Source: Aquirhabdus parva
Lineage (GTDB): Bacteria > Pseudomonadota > Gammaproteobacteria > Pseudomonadales > Moraxellaceae
NCBI RefSeq assembly: GCF_003351745.1
Contig: NZ_CP031222.1
Location: 1,346,207 to 1,410,206 of the forward strand
Length of the DNA: 64,000 bases
Direction of reading: 5' to 3'
Numbering within the stretch: the stretch's first letter is position 1; every line of letters starts with the position of its first letter. The translations under genes were made by a program, and so were the position numbers. Positions 54,860-64,000 of the stretch are shown here, piece by piece. The notes beneath the pieces are model-generated. The model made no database searches. It was not told the origin of the DNA and worked only from the letters and a program-made list of their open reading frames with translations.

Positions 54860-57118
54860 TCACACCGGAAAGTGACGAATTTCCCATGCTTTATGGATCT
54901 TGGTGTTGCGCTTAAAGTCAAAACCAATGGTCGATTGAGTAATTTCTTTGATTTCAAACATTTCAGGTAACAACTCATCTAACTCAAAACGACGGAAGTT
55001 ATTTGAGAAATAAAGTACACCGTCGCTGGTTAAGCGATTCATCGCACGCTTAATGAGTGACATATGGTCACGTTGAATATCAAACGTACCAAAGAATTTC
55101 TTGGAGTTAGAGAAGGTTGGTGGATCGATAAAAATCAGATCATACATTTCGCTGCCTTCTTTTAACCACTCAAAGACTTCAGCAGCAAAGAATTGATGTT
55201 GCTGGTCGGGGTGATCGACAGTCAATCCATTCAAGGCAAAGTTGTTTTTGCCCCAGTCTAGGTAAGTATTGGAAAGGTCCACACTCGTCGTACTGGCTGC
55301 TCCCCCGAGAGCCGCATGAACGCTGGCAGTACAGGTGTAAGAATAGAGATTGAGGAAATGTTTACCGCGTGCTTCTTGCGCAATTTTAAGGCGCATTGGG
55401 CGATGATCGAGAAACAGACCCGTATCTAGATAATCAGTGAAGTTCACGTAAAGACGCGCGCGGCCTTCCTGTACGATCAAGCGTTTACCGGTATCGCTTT
55501 TCTTCTCATATTGCTCATTGCCTTTTTGACGGGCTCGCGTTTTGATATAGACGTTTTCACGCGGTAAGTTTAAGACCTGACGAACTGCAGCTAATGCCAA
55601 ATTGAAACGTGTCTTGGCTTTTTCTGGGTCAATAATCTTAGGCGGCGCGTACTCTTGTACGTGAACTTGATCGCCGTAGAGATCAACGGCAAGATTAAAT
55701 TCTGGTAAGTCAGCATCGTAGATGCGTAAGTTACTAACGCCTTCGCGGACAGCCTGTTTTTTCAAATTAGCAATATTCTTGATTAGGCGATTAACAAAAT
55801 CTTGGGCCGACGCGGATTCTTCTGGCAACTGAATATTGGGCGTTTGCCAGGCTTGCAGGAACGAGGGCTTTGTTGAAGTCGGTAAAATATCACCGATACG
55901 AATATAGATCGGTAATTTGCCGTTCATCAGACGTGTATTACTGATATTAGTCAGTTGCAAGACGTCGGCTTGTTCAATCTGTGAGGCAATAATGGCTGCA
56001 GTTTGGCTGGGTGCGAACTTTTGCAGGTTATAACCTAAACCTTGATACAGTGCACGATTACTGACTTTGTCACCTAGACGCTCACCGTATGGTGGGTTGG
56101 TGATAATAAGGGCGGTATCTGGGTGTTCAGCCGAGGCTGACTGTAAGTGGAAGTCAGGCCAATCCGCAAGTGTCCGTTCTTCCAGCTTAATAAATGGCAA
56201 ACAGCGCTCGAGTCCTGCCGCAATTATGTTGGTTCGCGTCGCCTTAACGGCTTCCCAGTCGGCATCAAAAGCATAAACAATCAGTGGATATTCATCGGCA
56301 TCGACAAGTTTGGAGAGTGCCGCTTCAAAGCGATCTTGTGCTTCGAGTTTAAGTTCTTTCCAGATTTGGCCATCATGCCCAGACCACCCTGTGAAACCAA
56401 AGCGACGATTTAAACCTGCGGCGCGATCTGTTGCCATCAGTAGGGCTTCGATCACAAAGGTACCTGAACCACACATCGGATCGATCAAGGTGTTGTATTT
56501 GTTGGTATGCCAATTCGCGAGACGAAGAATGGCTGCTGCTAAGTTTTCTTTGAGCGGCGCATCGGTCATTGCATGGCGATAGCCACGGCGATGTAGGCTG
56601 TCGCCTGAGAGATCGAGACTAAAGGTATGGTTACGTAAGCCAGCCAGCACGGTTAAAGTGATTTCGGCATTTTGAGTATCAATACTTGGACGACGACCAT
56701 GACTGTCCATAAAGCTGTCTACAACCGCGTCTTTTACGCGTAGCGTTGCAAACTGACTGTTCATCTTGACGTCACGTTCAGTTTGTATGCGTACGACAAA
56801 TGTACTTTGCGGGCTGAAGATCAAGGACCAATCGAAGTCGCGTGCTGCTTCAAAGAGTTCTTCGGCAACGTCACGGACATCTTGACGCTCAACCTCAACG
56901 GTAAAGAGTGGTAACAGTACACGTGAGGCAAGGCGGGACCATAGGCAGATGCGATAAGCCGTTTCTAAAGTGCCTTCAATAATGACACGACCCTGCTGGA
57001 ATGGAGGCTGGTGATCCACAATCGTTGCGCCAAGTTCGACGACTTCTTCTGCGAGTAAGCGCTCTAGGCCGTCGGCGCAAGTGATATGGTAAATAGAGCG
57101 GCGTTTCGATGCAGTCAT
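54860..57118 (-). CDS. rlmL: Bifunctional 23S rRNA methyltransferase RlmKL
   Basis: 752 residues from ATG 57118, which has GGAAAG about 5 nt upstream and matches the family start; a frame to 57160 is longer. Order: THUMP domain (about 15-160), RlmL methyltransferase with 'DPMCGSGTFVIEAL' and NPPY ('LIITNPPYGERLG'), then RlmK methyltransferase with 'LNLYSYTCTASVHAALGGA' and 'LIFIDPPTFSNSKK'. It methylates G2445 (N2) and G2069 (N7) of 23S rRNA. Followed at 6 bp by the DUF2520 gene. Confidence 0.97.
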   Translation of the reverse strand: MTASKRRSIYHITCADGLERLLAEEVVELGATIVDHQPPFQQGRVIIEGTLETAYRICLWSRLASRVLLPLFTVEVERQDVRDVAEELFEAARDFDWSLIFSPQSTFVVRIQTERDVKMNSQFATLRVKDAVVDSFMDSHGRRPSIDTQNAEITLTVLAGLRNHTFSLDLSGDSLHRRGYRHAMTDAPLKENLAAAILRLANWHTNKYNTLIDPMCGSGTFVIEALLMATDRAAGLNRRFGFTGWSGHDGQIWKELKLEAQDRFEAALSKLVDADEYPLIVYAFDADWEAVKATRTNIIAAGLERCLPFIKLEERTLADWPDFHLQSASAEHPDTALIITNPPYGERLGDKVSNRALYQGLGYNLQKFAPSQTAAIIASQIEQADVLQLTNISNTRLMNGKLPIYIRIGDILPTSTKPSFLQAWQTPNIQLPEESASAQDFVNRLIKNIANLKKQAVREGVSNLRIYDADLPEFNLAVDLYGDQVHVQEYAPPKIIDPEKAKTRFNLALAAVRQVLNLPRENVYIKTRARQKGNEQYEKKSDTGKRLIVQEGRARLYVNFTDYLDTGLFLDHRPMRLKIAQEARGKHFLNLYSYTCTASVHAALGGAASTTSVDLSNTYLDWGKNNFALNGLTVDHPDQQHQFFAAEVFEWLKEGSEMYDLIFIDPPTFSNSKKFFGTFDIQRDHMSLIKRAMNRLTSDGVLYFSNNFRRFELDELLPEMFEIKEITQSTIGFDFKRNTKIHKAWEIRHFPV

Positions 57119-57208
57119 CGGGCTTTCCAAAAAAGATATGAAACAAAATAAATAGAGCAATCACAAAGCGTATAGTTTACCTGATTTTGAGATAATTCTT
57201 GGAGTAGA

Positions 57209-57643
57209 ATGAGTGAATCGACTTATTCAAGCCGTATAAGTGAATCAAAATTGATGGATCAATTGCCAGAGGATGTCGAAATGAGTGATGTACAGAACGT
57301 TGCAAGCGGTAAACAAGTGATGCCAATCAAAGATTATGAGCAGTTTTACAAGTTCTATTTGACCGAGCACTCCAACTCAACCAGCCGAAAATTGCATTTT
57401 GCGGGTAGCACTTTTGGTCTGATTGGTCTTGGAATGGCAGTGAAGAAAGGTAAGCTACGTTATGCACTTATGGGAATTACCGCTGGGTATGCATGTGCAT
57501 GGGTGGGTCATTTTATTTTCGAGCGGAATAAACCCGCTTCTTTTAAACAGCCGCTCTATAGCTTTATTTCGGATTTCCGTATGTACAGTGATGTGTTGCG
57601 TGGACGTATCAGTTTAAAAGGTCCAGAGTTTGATAAAAAATAA
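57209..57643 (+). CDS. DUF962 / Mpo1-like membrane protein
   Basis: 144 residues. After an acidic N-terminus of about 45 residues comes the DUF962 core: 'YKFYLTEHSNSTSRKLHFAG', two hydrophobic helices, and 'WVGHFIFERNKPASFKQPLY'. The conserved His residues match those of yeast Mpo1, an iron-dependent dioxygenase that alpha-oxidises 2-hydroxy fatty acids. A lipid-oxidation role is plausible but untested here. Its 3' end overlaps the thiE start by 14 nt. Confidence 0.85.
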   Translation: MSESTYSSRISESKLMDQLPEDVEMSDVQNVASGKQVMPIKDYEQFYKFYLTEHSNSTSRKLHFAGSTFGLIGLGMAVKKGKLRYALMGITAGYACAWVGHFIFERNKPASFKQPLYSFISDFRMYSDVLRGRISLKGPEFDKK

Positions 57644-58277
57644 TTCAAGGTCCAGTAACGCACTTCAAGGGCTCTATCTTATTACCAACGATGATCCCTT
57701 CGACGTGCTGTTTCCAAAGTTAGAAGAGGCTATGCACGCGGGTATTGCCTTATTACAATATCGCCGCAAGAAAATTTTACCAACTGATCAAGAAAACGAA
57801 GCATTAAATATATTATCATTATGTAAACAATATCACGTTCCATTGATTATTAATGATAATATCGCGCTCGCTGAGAAACTGTACTGCGGCGTACACTTGG
57901 GTCAGGGCGATGGTTCGTTAATTGATGCCAGAGTCCGCTTAGGTACAGATGCGATTATTGGGCGCACATGTCATGCATCATTAGCATTGGCTTCACAAGC
58001 CGTCGATGATGGGGCGAGTTACTTGGCATTTGGTGCAGTTTTCCCGTCATTGACCAAGCCTCATGCGAATCGAGTTGACCTAGAGACTTTAAGCACCGCA
58101 GCGGAACGTTTTCCATTACCCATATGTGCCATCGGTGGTTTGACTGCCGAGAATGTTGATGAGGTGCGGTCAGCAGGCGTAAATTTATTCGCAGTGGTAG
58201 GGGATGTCTTGAATCTGCCCGTTGGAAAAATTGCAGAGCGTGTTAATCAATGGCGAGACACACTCCAAAGTGTGTAA
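57630..58277 (+). CDS. thiE: Thiamine phosphate synthase
   Basis: 215 residues. No ATG exists before the conserved 'LQGLYLITND', so translation must use an alternative start; TTG at 57630 has AAAAGG about 8 nt upstream. ThiE couples the thiazole and pyrimidine phosphates. Blocks seen are 'IALLQYRRK', 'LIINDNIALAEKLYCGVHLG', 'IIGRTCHASLALASQA', 'YLAFGAVFPSLTKPHA' and 'PICAIGGLTAENV'. It overlaps the DUF962 gene by 14 nt. No other thiamine gene or TPP riboswitch is nearby. Confidence 0.93.
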   Translation: MIKNNSRSSNALQGLYLITNDDPFDVLFPKLEEAMHAGIALLQYRRKKILPTDQENEALNILSLCKQYHVPLIINDNIALAEKLYCGVHLGQGDGSLIDARVRLGTDAIIGRTCHASLALASQAVDDGASYLAFGAVFPSLTKPHANRVDLETLSTAAERFPLPICAIGGLTAENVDEVRSAGVNLFAVVGDVLNLPVGKIAERVNQWRDTLQSV

Positions 58278-58409
58278 ATGACGTTAGAATGAAATCATTC
58301 AGCAAAGTGATACACCCTATTTAAATCCTTGTCAGCTAATGCAATACTAAGCCACGTCTTGTGGTTTGGGCACTGAGGTTTTCAGAAGAATCAATCAGGT
58401 CATTTCCGT

Positions 58410-60527
58410 ATGAGCGTTCTGAATACGCGTAGTTTTATCTTTGGTATAAACTGCTATCTTGCGGTGGTTATGGCGCTCTTTATTGCCTATAGCCTTAATC
58501 TCTCGAACCCCATGTGGGCAGTCATTACGGTATTTATTACCAGTCAGCCTTTTGCGGGCGCCATTTTATCTAAAGCATATTATCGTGTGTTGGGCACCTT
58601 GATCGGGGCTGCTGCTGCTTTAATTATTGTTCCAAGTTTTGTCGATACGCCGATTCTGTTGATGGTGGTGATGGCATGCTGGGTAGGGTTCTGCTTATAT
58701 TTATCGTTACTTGATCGTACTCCCAAAGGCTATGTCATTATGCTAGCGGGGTATACCGCTGCATTGGTAGGTCTTCCGCAGATTATTGATCCTACAGGTT
58801 TGTTTGATAATGCGCTTGCACGAGCCGAAGAAATTACCATTGGGGTTGTATGTACAACATTGACTCACAGTTTAATTTTTCCGCGCACGGCTGAAGGAGC
58901 TGTTTTAGGTAAGCTCAACGCCACACTTGCAGATGTCAAAAAATGGATGATTGCCGCCCTTTCGGCAGAACCCGAGTCTGCTGCGAGAACTGCAAGACGG
59001 CGCATCGCAATTGATTTGACTGAGCTAACCATCATCGGAACTAATTTTCGTTTTGAGATCACCGCCTCTAGGCCCTACATCAATGCAATTCTGGCCCTTG
59101 AAGAGCGCCTCATTACTGTTCTGCCTTTGCTCAATGCGATAGAAGATCGACTTCAAGCCCTACGTCAAAGTGGTGAAATTCCGCCTAGAACAGAACATTT
59201 GGTTAATGAGGTGAAAACTTGGATCACAGGTCTAGATATTAAAAATATTGCAGCCAATAAAAACTTGATTGAAAGAGGCGGTCAGAGCACAGAGCAGCTT
59301 AAAATTGCTGCATTGATTGAAGAGTGTCACGCTATTGCGGTTATGCACGTGGTATCACCTACATGGCGTGATATTTTAGAGCTTAATTTGGTTACCCGAA
59401 TTAAAGATCTCGTGGAGGCTTGGGCAGATTGTTTGGCACTCTATGCAGCGATTCTCCAGCCTTATGAAAAACCTAATCGAATCATTAAAGAAATCATTTC
59501 TATAGATAGAAAACGACCGCTGCATGTTGATCGTGGTCTTGCAATGTTCTCTGCAGCAACTGCTGGGATAGCGGTGCTCACCTGTGCCGGTTTTGCGATG
59601 GTGTTTCAGTGGACACAAGGTATTGCTGCTGTGGGGCTCGCTGCGGTGATGTGCTGTATTTTTGCGACCTTTGATAATCCAGTGATGATGCAACGAAAAA
59701 TGTTTATGGCGACAATCACGACATTCCCAGTTGCAGCACTATACGTATTTGGCATTTTCCCGGCGATTGATAGTTTTCCCTTAATGGCCTTGTCGCTATT
59801 TCCCTTGATGGTGCCGATAGGGATGTTTATTAGTAATCCCCCGACATTTTTAGGTGGACTCAGTTTTGCAATTCTGGTTGTTTCGGGCATCGGTTTCTCG
59901 CCTACGCTTCACTTAGATTTTCCAAATTTTGTGATGGGAAATCTTATTGGGATGGCTGGGGTGCTGGTTGCAATTGTAGTCACACTTTTTATTCGTGTGA
60001 TTCGTGTCGATGTCAGTATTCATCGTATTTTAAAAGCGGGTTGGGAAGAACTTGCTGAGCATGCGACTGGGAAGATACCTAAAGAGTATGTCACTTGGGC
60101 CAGTTTAATGCTTGATCGATTAGGGTTACTGATTCCTCGTCTTGCAATTGCCCAAAATTCAGAAAGCCTTAAGATTGATAATGCACTGAAGGATTTACCC
60201 ATAGGTTTTAATATCCTTGAGCTGAGAATCGCGGCAAAGGGCATGCCTCAATCTATCCAGAATAAAGTCAATGTTTTGCTCAAGCAATTGGAAGGATATT
60301 TTCTGGGTATGGCAAAAAAAGGCTATGAACCACCTAAAGCTGAACTCGTTGCTGAGATAGATGCCATTATTACCGAGATATTGAATTGGCGGTCTTTGCC
60401 TTATACCAAGCCAAATACCTTTGATACCAAAGATCTACGCCTAAATGGGCTGATTGCAAGTACGGGGCTTCGGCGTAATTTATTTCCCCATGCAGCAGCG
60501 TATCAACCCGTGGAGTATTTAGCATGA
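58410..60527 (+). CDS. FUSC-family efflux permease (AaeB-like)
   Basis: 705 residues, PF04632-type. Two blocks of membrane helices (about 10-165 and 375-535) each precede a cytoplasmic region. 'NPMWAVITVFITSQPFAGA' at residues 31-49 is the family signature. In E. coli AaeB exports aromatic carboxylates together with AaeA. It is the first gene of a four-gene efflux operon and overlaps the DUF1656 gene by 4 nt. No regulator gene adjoins it; 132 bp separate it from thiE. Confidence 0.93.
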   Translation: MSVLNTRSFIFGINCYLAVVMALFIAYSLNLSNPMWAVITVFITSQPFAGAILSKAYYRVLGTLIGAAAALIIVPSFVDTPILLMVVMACWVGFCLYLSLLDRTPKGYVIMLAGYTAALVGLPQIIDPTGLFDNALARAEEITIGVVCTTLTHSLIFPRTAEGAVLGKLNATLADVKKWMIAALSAEPESAARTARRRIAIDLTELTIIGTNFRFEITASRPYINAILALEERLITVLPLLNAIEDRLQALRQSGEIPPRTEHLVNEVKTWITGLDIKNIAANKNLIERGGQSTEQLKIAALIEECHAIAVMHVVSPTWRDILELNLVTRIKDLVEAWADCLALYAAILQPYEKPNRIIKEIISIDRKRPLHVDRGLAMFSAATAGIAVLTCAGFAMVFQWTQGIAAVGLAAVMCCIFATFDNPVMMQRKMFMATITTFPVAALYVFGIFPAIDSFPLMALSLFPLMVPIGMFISNPPTFLGGLSFAILVVSGIGFSPTLHLDFPNFVMGNLIGMAGVLVAIVVTLFIRVIRVDVSIHRILKAGWEELAEHATGKIPKEYVTWASLMLDRLGLLIPRLAIAQNSESLKIDNALKDLPIGFNILELRIAAKGMPQSIQNKVNVLLKQLEGYFLGMAKKGYEPPKAELVAEIDAIITEILNWRSLPYTKPNTFDTKDLRLNGLIASTGLRRNLFPHAAAYQPVEYLA

Positions 60528-60754
60528 TTGCAGAAGTGAATATTTTCGGGGTCTTCATCAGTACGGCTTTGTTTACTGCGGGCATCGCAGGATTACTACA
60601 TGTGCTTTTTAGGCGTTTGCTACAGCGGGTTGGTTTCTATCGTTTTGTTGCGCATCAAAATTTGTTAGATATTTCTTTGTTTGTCATTCTCTGGGGTGTA
60701 ATCGCATTGACGATGTCAACATTCGCAGATTTTTTTCACTCGATTTTGGGCTAA
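60524..60754 (+). CDS. DUF1656 small membrane protein (AaeX-like)
   Basis: 76 residues with two membrane segments. 'EVNIFGVFISTALFTAG' is typical of DUF1656 proteins, which always accompany FUSC permeases and HlyD-type adaptors. The ATG overlaps the FUSC stop codon (ATGA), implying coupled translation. Its role in the pump is unknown. Confidence 0.9.
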   Translation: MIAEVNIFGVFISTALFTAGIAGLLHVLFRRLLQRVGFYRFVAHQNLLDISLFVILWGVIALTMSTFADFFHSILG

Positions 60755-60760
60755 TCCTCC

Positions 60761-61729
60761 ATGAATACAAAACTTGTCCAGATGACACGTTACGCAATTA
60801 CCACCATCGTTGTCGTGATTGCATTGGTTATTCTGTATTTACTTTGGCAGCACTACAAAGTCCAGCCGTGGACACGTGATGGGCGTATTCGGGCCAATGT
60901 TGTGCAGATTGCACCAGATGTTTCTGGGCTAGTGACTAAAGTTTTGGTTCGAGATAACCAAGAGGTTAAAGCAGGCGATGTTCTTTTCGTGATTGATCAT
61001 GAACGATATCGTTTAGCCGTAGATCAGGCCAAAGCATCCCTTGAAAGTGCTCGAACACAGCTTGATCAGGCTGAGCGAGAGGTCAAACGTAATGCATCAT
61101 TGAAGGATTTGGTTTCAGCAGAGCAGAGTGAGCAAAGTATCTCTAAGAGAGATCAACTCAGAGCACTCATTGCCCAAGATTCAACAGCGCTAGAGAGTGC
61201 TGAACTCAATCTGTCTCGGACTGATATCAGGGCTTCTGTGAACGGTCGTGTTACCAATCTTGAACTTAGACCAGGGACTTATGCGACAGCTGGGAAGGCG
61301 GTTTTAGCACTTATTGATTTGCAGTCTATTTATGTCATTGGTTATTTTGAAGAAACAAAAATCGATCATATTCAGGTTGGTGATGAAGTTCATGTCCGTC
61401 TGATGGGTTGGAACAAAGTACTCAAAGGTCATGTCGACAGTATCGCTGGTGGTATTGAGGATCGAGAACTCGGTGCAAGCAGTAATTTACTGGCAAACGT
61501 GAATCCGACGTTTAACTGGGTTCGGCTTGCACAGCGCATTCCTGTGCGGATTTCGCTGGATGAGGTGCCAGAGAGTACACAGCTGATTTTGGGGCGTACG
61601 GCATCTGTTGAGGTGATCCCAAGAGATAAATCCACCGAGTCTAAGCCAGTACAAACAACTACGACACAGACGACCACAACTCAAGTCGTACCTGCATCTG
61701 AGGTTAAGCCTGTGCAAGGAGCTTCATAA
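60761..61729 (+). CDS. HlyD-family efflux adaptor (AaeA-like)
   Basis: 322 residues. An N-terminal membrane anchor (about 12-30) precedes a biotinyl-lipoyl-like segment ('QIAPDVSGLVTKVLVRDNQEVKAGDVLF'-type block), an alpha-helical hairpin (about 85-150) and a beta barrel. The C-terminal 30 residues are Thr/Gln-rich and low-complexity. It bridges the inner-membrane FUSC protein to the outer-membrane channel. Its stop codon shares one base with the next start (TAATG). Confidence 0.92.
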   Translation: MNTKLVQMTRYAITTIVVVIALVILYLLWQHYKVQPWTRDGRIRANVVQIAPDVSGLVTKVLVRDNQEVKAGDVLFVIDHERYRLAVDQAKASLESARTQLDQAEREVKRNASLKDLVSAEQSEQSISKRDQLRALIAQDSTALESAELNLSRTDIRASVNGRVTNLELRPGTYATAGKAVLALIDLQSIYVIGYFEETKIDHIQVGDEVHVRLMGWNKVLKGHVDSIAGGIEDRELGASSNLLANVNPTFNWVRLAQRIPVRISLDEVPESTQLILGRTASVEVIPRDKSTESKPVQTTTTQTTTTQVVPASEVKPVQGAS

Positions 61730-63237
61730 TGCGTCGCCTCCTGCTTTTTGTTGCTGTATCTGCTGTCCTTGCTTCTTGTACGACGGTTGGGCCAAATTAC
61801 CAGCGCCCAGCTGATGCCGTGATTGCTCGTACCGATGCCAATAGTGCATTTCTGGGAAGTCAAAATGCTGCACTTGCTCAAACTGCACCACCGAGCGAAT
61901 GGTGGAAGCTCTATAAAGATCCTACTTTGACAGCGCTGATTGAACAAACGATCAAAACCAATACTGATTTAAGAGTTGCCGCGGCGAATCTTGCCAGAGC
62001 TCAGACCAATTTAGAATATGCTGACTCTAGTCGTCATCCCGAAGTTTCGATGTCCGCTGGTGCGGAATACGCACGTTTTTCTGCAGAGGAAAAACTCGTT
62101 CCAACGGAAGGTAAGGCTCTACCGAATTCCTACGTATATTCTTCTGGTATATCGGTTGCGTATCAGTTGGATTTATTTGGACAGATTTCTCGCACGATCG
62201 AATCCGCTAAGGCTGATCTGGGCACAGCAGTTGCTGCACAAGACGCGACTAAAATTACAGTGATTGCTGAGACTGCTCGGGCTTACATGGATGCCTGTTC
62301 AACCGGCCACGAGATCGAAGTCGCTAACAAGGTTCTGGGCATTCAGGCGCGTAGTACAAAATTGACTCAGCGTCTATTTGATGCGGGACGCGGTACTTCT
62401 TTGGATACCACACGCTCATCGGGACAAGAAGATCAGATCCGGGCGAATATGCCTTTGCTCTATGCTCAAAAGCGGCTTGCACTTTACCGTCTTGCTGTGC
62501 TGACAGGTCATGTGCCCGCAGATTTCTCGCAAACGGTTGCGATGTGCAAGACAGAGCCAAAACTCAGTGTATTGTTACCTGTAGGTGATGGTATGACACT
62601 ACTCAAGCGTCGCCCAGATGTCAGGAAGGCCGAATACGAGCTTCATTCTGCAACTGCGAAGATTGGCGTATTGACTGCAGACTTGTATCCTAAAGTTACC
62701 TTTGGTGCTTCCTTGGGTTCTGTAGGTTTAGCGAGTCATTTCTTACATGATGATACGGTGAGTTTCGGGATTGGCCCATTGATCAGTTGGCAGTTTCCTG
62801 AGCGTGATCGACTTGGTGCTCGTATTCGTGGTGCTGAAGCAGAGCAACAAGCCGTGTACGCAAAATTTGATGGCGTGGTACTTAATGCACTACGCGAAAC
62901 GGAAAGTGCTTTGGAAACCTATGCGCGTGATCTGGACAGACAAGCGTATCTGAAAACCGCTTTGGATAAAGCCAGAAAGTCGGCAAAAGACTCTGAGACC
63001 TTATTTAAGTTAGGCCGTCAAAGTTATCTCCCTGTCTTAGATGCCAATAGAACCTTAGCAACTGCTGAACAGTCATTGGCCAGTGTAGAAGGGAAGATTT
63101 TATTGGATCAAGTCGCCGTATTTCTAGCATTGGGAGGAGGGTGGGAACCTGATACGCCAGCGCCAAAAGCAATCATTGTTCAGGATCCGCTGTCTAAATC
63201 GACTAAGTCAGTCGATGCGGATGTCACTAAAAAATAA
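61729..63237 (+). CDS. Outer-membrane efflux factor, NodT-type lipoprotein
   Basis: 502 residues. The signal peptide ends in a lipobox LASC (Cys17) followed by 'TTVGPNYQRP', the standard start of NodT/OprM-type outer-membrane factors. Two TolC-like repeats give the trimeric channel, with 'DLRVAAANLARAQTNLEYAD' in the first and 'LLKRRPDVRKAEYEL' before the second. It completes the FUSC-DUF1656-HlyD pump, so the operon encodes a self-sufficient envelope-spanning exporter. A weak hairpin (about 63243-63263) follows. Confidence 0.94.
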   Translation: MRRLLLFVAVSAVLASCTTVGPNYQRPADAVIARTDANSAFLGSQNAALAQTAPPSEWWKLYKDPTLTALIEQTIKTNTDLRVAAANLARAQTNLEYADSSRHPEVSMSAGAEYARFSAEEKLVPTEGKALPNSYVYSSGISVAYQLDLFGQISRTIESAKADLGTAVAAQDATKITVIAETARAYMDACSTGHEIEVANKVLGIQARSTKLTQRLFDAGRGTSLDTTRSSGQEDQIRANMPLLYAQKRLALYRLAVLTGHVPADFSQTVAMCKTEPKLSVLLPVGDGMTLLKRRPDVRKAEYELHSATAKIGVLTADLYPKVTFGASLGSVGLASHFLHDDTVSFGIGPLISWQFPERDRLGARIRGAEAEQQAVYAKFDGVVLNALRETESALETYARDLDRQAYLKTALDKARKSAKDSETLFKLGRQSYLPVLDANRTLATAEQSLASVEGKILLDQVAVFLALGGGWEPDTPAPKAIIVQDPLSKSTKSVDADVTKK

Positions 63238-63289
63238 AGCGCGGGTTAGCATTTAACCCACTCTTTGAATGCAGTCGGATAGTCGTTCT

Positions 63290-63871
63290 TTAATGGGTGA
63301 CTGCGGTATAAAGTGCAATCGCTGCAAATGTTGCAAATACAACCGCAGCAATCCGTTGTAGTAGATGCAGTGGTACTTTGGCTTGGATGACTTTTCCTAA
63401 TAGTATTGCTAGCGCAGCTACACCGACGAGCGCCAACCAAGAACCTAAACCTACCTCTAAAGGTGCGTGATACTTTGCGGTCAAGGCCACGGTTAATAGC
63501 TGTGAAGCATCTCCCCATTCCGCAGCAAATAGCACCGTGAATGAGACAACAGCCATTTTAAACGATGATGTCGTGTCTACTGATTTGACATCGTCATCCT
63601 CTTCAACAGATGCTGAACGCCATAAGACAACTGCTCCAATTGCAAACAAAGCTGCAACAATATACGCGACGACATAGGCTGGTAGTAATCGCAACAATGA
63701 ACCTGCCATGACAGCCAGCGCACATTGCACGAGAAAGGCAAGACAGACACCGACAAATACCGGTAATTTTCGATAGCGTGTCGATAAAATGAGTGTCGCG
63801 ATTAAAGTCTTATCTGGCAGCTCTACAAGTAGCATTGTGCTAAAGCTGGAAGCGAAGGCAACCCAGTTCAT
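63290..63871 (-). CDS. TMEM165/GDT1 family transporter (UPF0016)
   Basis: 193 residues and six membrane segments in two repeats. Each repeat carries the family E-x-G/P-D-K/x-(T/S) motif: 'VELPDKTLIATLILSTR' near residue 17 and 'AAEWGDASQLLTVALTAKYH' near residue 120. Family members export Mn2+ or exchange Ca2+/Mn2+ for protons. A cytoplasmic acidic loop (EEDDDVKS) separates the repeats. Convergent with the efflux operon. Confidence 0.9.
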   Translation of the reverse strand: MNWVAFASSFSTMLLVELPDKTLIATLILSTRYRKLPVFVGVCLAFLVQCALAVMAGSLLRLLPAYVVAYIVAALFAIGAVVLWRSASVEEDDDVKSVDTTSSFKMAVVSFTVLFAAEWGDASQLLTVALTAKYHAPLEVGLGSWLALVGVAALAILLGKVIQAKVPLHLLQRIAAVVFATFAAIALYTAVTH

Positions 63872-64000
63872 GCTGTAGTTCCTTCAAAAAGTTACATGTA
63901 ATAGTCGTTTAGTTAAAGCGACAGGGAAGTCTATTCAATTTCTTAGCCAAGATTTTATGGTTCGCTCTTTGCGTTGTCAAACCATGACGGAAAATAGACA

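Overview
The window reads as chromosomal DNA of a gammaproteobacterium. It most resembles Moraxellaceae (Acinetobacter and relatives): base composition is moderate (around the mid-40s % GC by eye), and the ygfB-pepP-ubiH-ubiI block lies divergent to a coiled-coil gene, zapA and 6S RNA. A FimX-type c-di-GMP effector, a Kdo hydroxylase and an LpoA/YraN/BON-lipoprotein block fit the same picture. Species cannot be fixed from sequence alone. No rRNA, tRNA, IS element, CRISPR array or prophage structure was found.

Layout. 1-4.8 kb: 3' part of an OmpW-type porin gene, then a TetR regulator, a Baeyer-Villiger-type flavin monooxygenase and a PF10118 diiron protein. 4.9-9.2 kb: a FimX-like REC-PAS-GGDEF-EAL protein with degenerate motifs, and a PilZ-domain protein, both on the minus strand. 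9.5-16.5 kb: hslR-yrfG, cysQ, a tyrosine-phosphatase-like gene with DAHP synthase, a TauE/SafE permease, lpxB-rnhB. 16.6-21.9 kb: an LTA-synthase-like sulfatase-fold enzyme, an acyl-CoA dehydrogenase and an OPT transporter. 22.1-23.6 kb: a small AT-rich insertion with a trypsin-like protease lacking a signal peptide and a 72-residue orphan. 23.7-34.5 kb: lon, 5-formyl-THF cyclo-ligase, a CsgG-family lipoprotein, 6S RNA, zapA, a coiled-coil gene, then ygfB-pepP-ubiH-ubiI.

34.7-42 kb: a SutA-like acidic protein, rsmI divergent from a short LpoA-like gene, yraN and a BON-domain lipoprotein, two alpha/beta hydrolases, a GNAT acetyltransferase and a Kdo hydroxylase. 42-50.3 kb: a His-rich exported protein, an MltF-like transglycosylase, greB, sodB, a 2-Cys peroxiredoxin, a Nif3-like protein, a DegS/AlgW-type protease, a GST and rluA. 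50.4-58.3 kb: rapA, an orphan membrane protein, rlmKL with a DUF2520 protein, and a Mpo1-like gene overlapping thiE. 58.4-63.9 kb: a complete FUSC/DUF1656/HlyD/outer-membrane-factor efflux operon and a TMEM165/GDT1 transporter.

Most of the window is housekeeping: envelope biogenesis (lpxB, Kdo hydroxylase, LpoA-like, BON lipoprotein, MltF), oxidative stress (sodB, peroxiredoxin), RNA modification (rsmI, rluA, rlmKL), ubiquinone synthesis and proteolysis (lon, DegS-like). The parts that look least ordinary are the protease insertion at 22.1-23.6 kb, the c-di-GMP effector pair at 4.9-9.2 kb, the gene inserted between 6S RNA and its usual partner, and several orphan exported proteins. I did not find a clear new multi-gene system; the protease/orphan pair is the best candidate. 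Several start codons were moved inward from the longest reading frame on the basis of ribosome binding sites or family N-termini; this is stated per gene.
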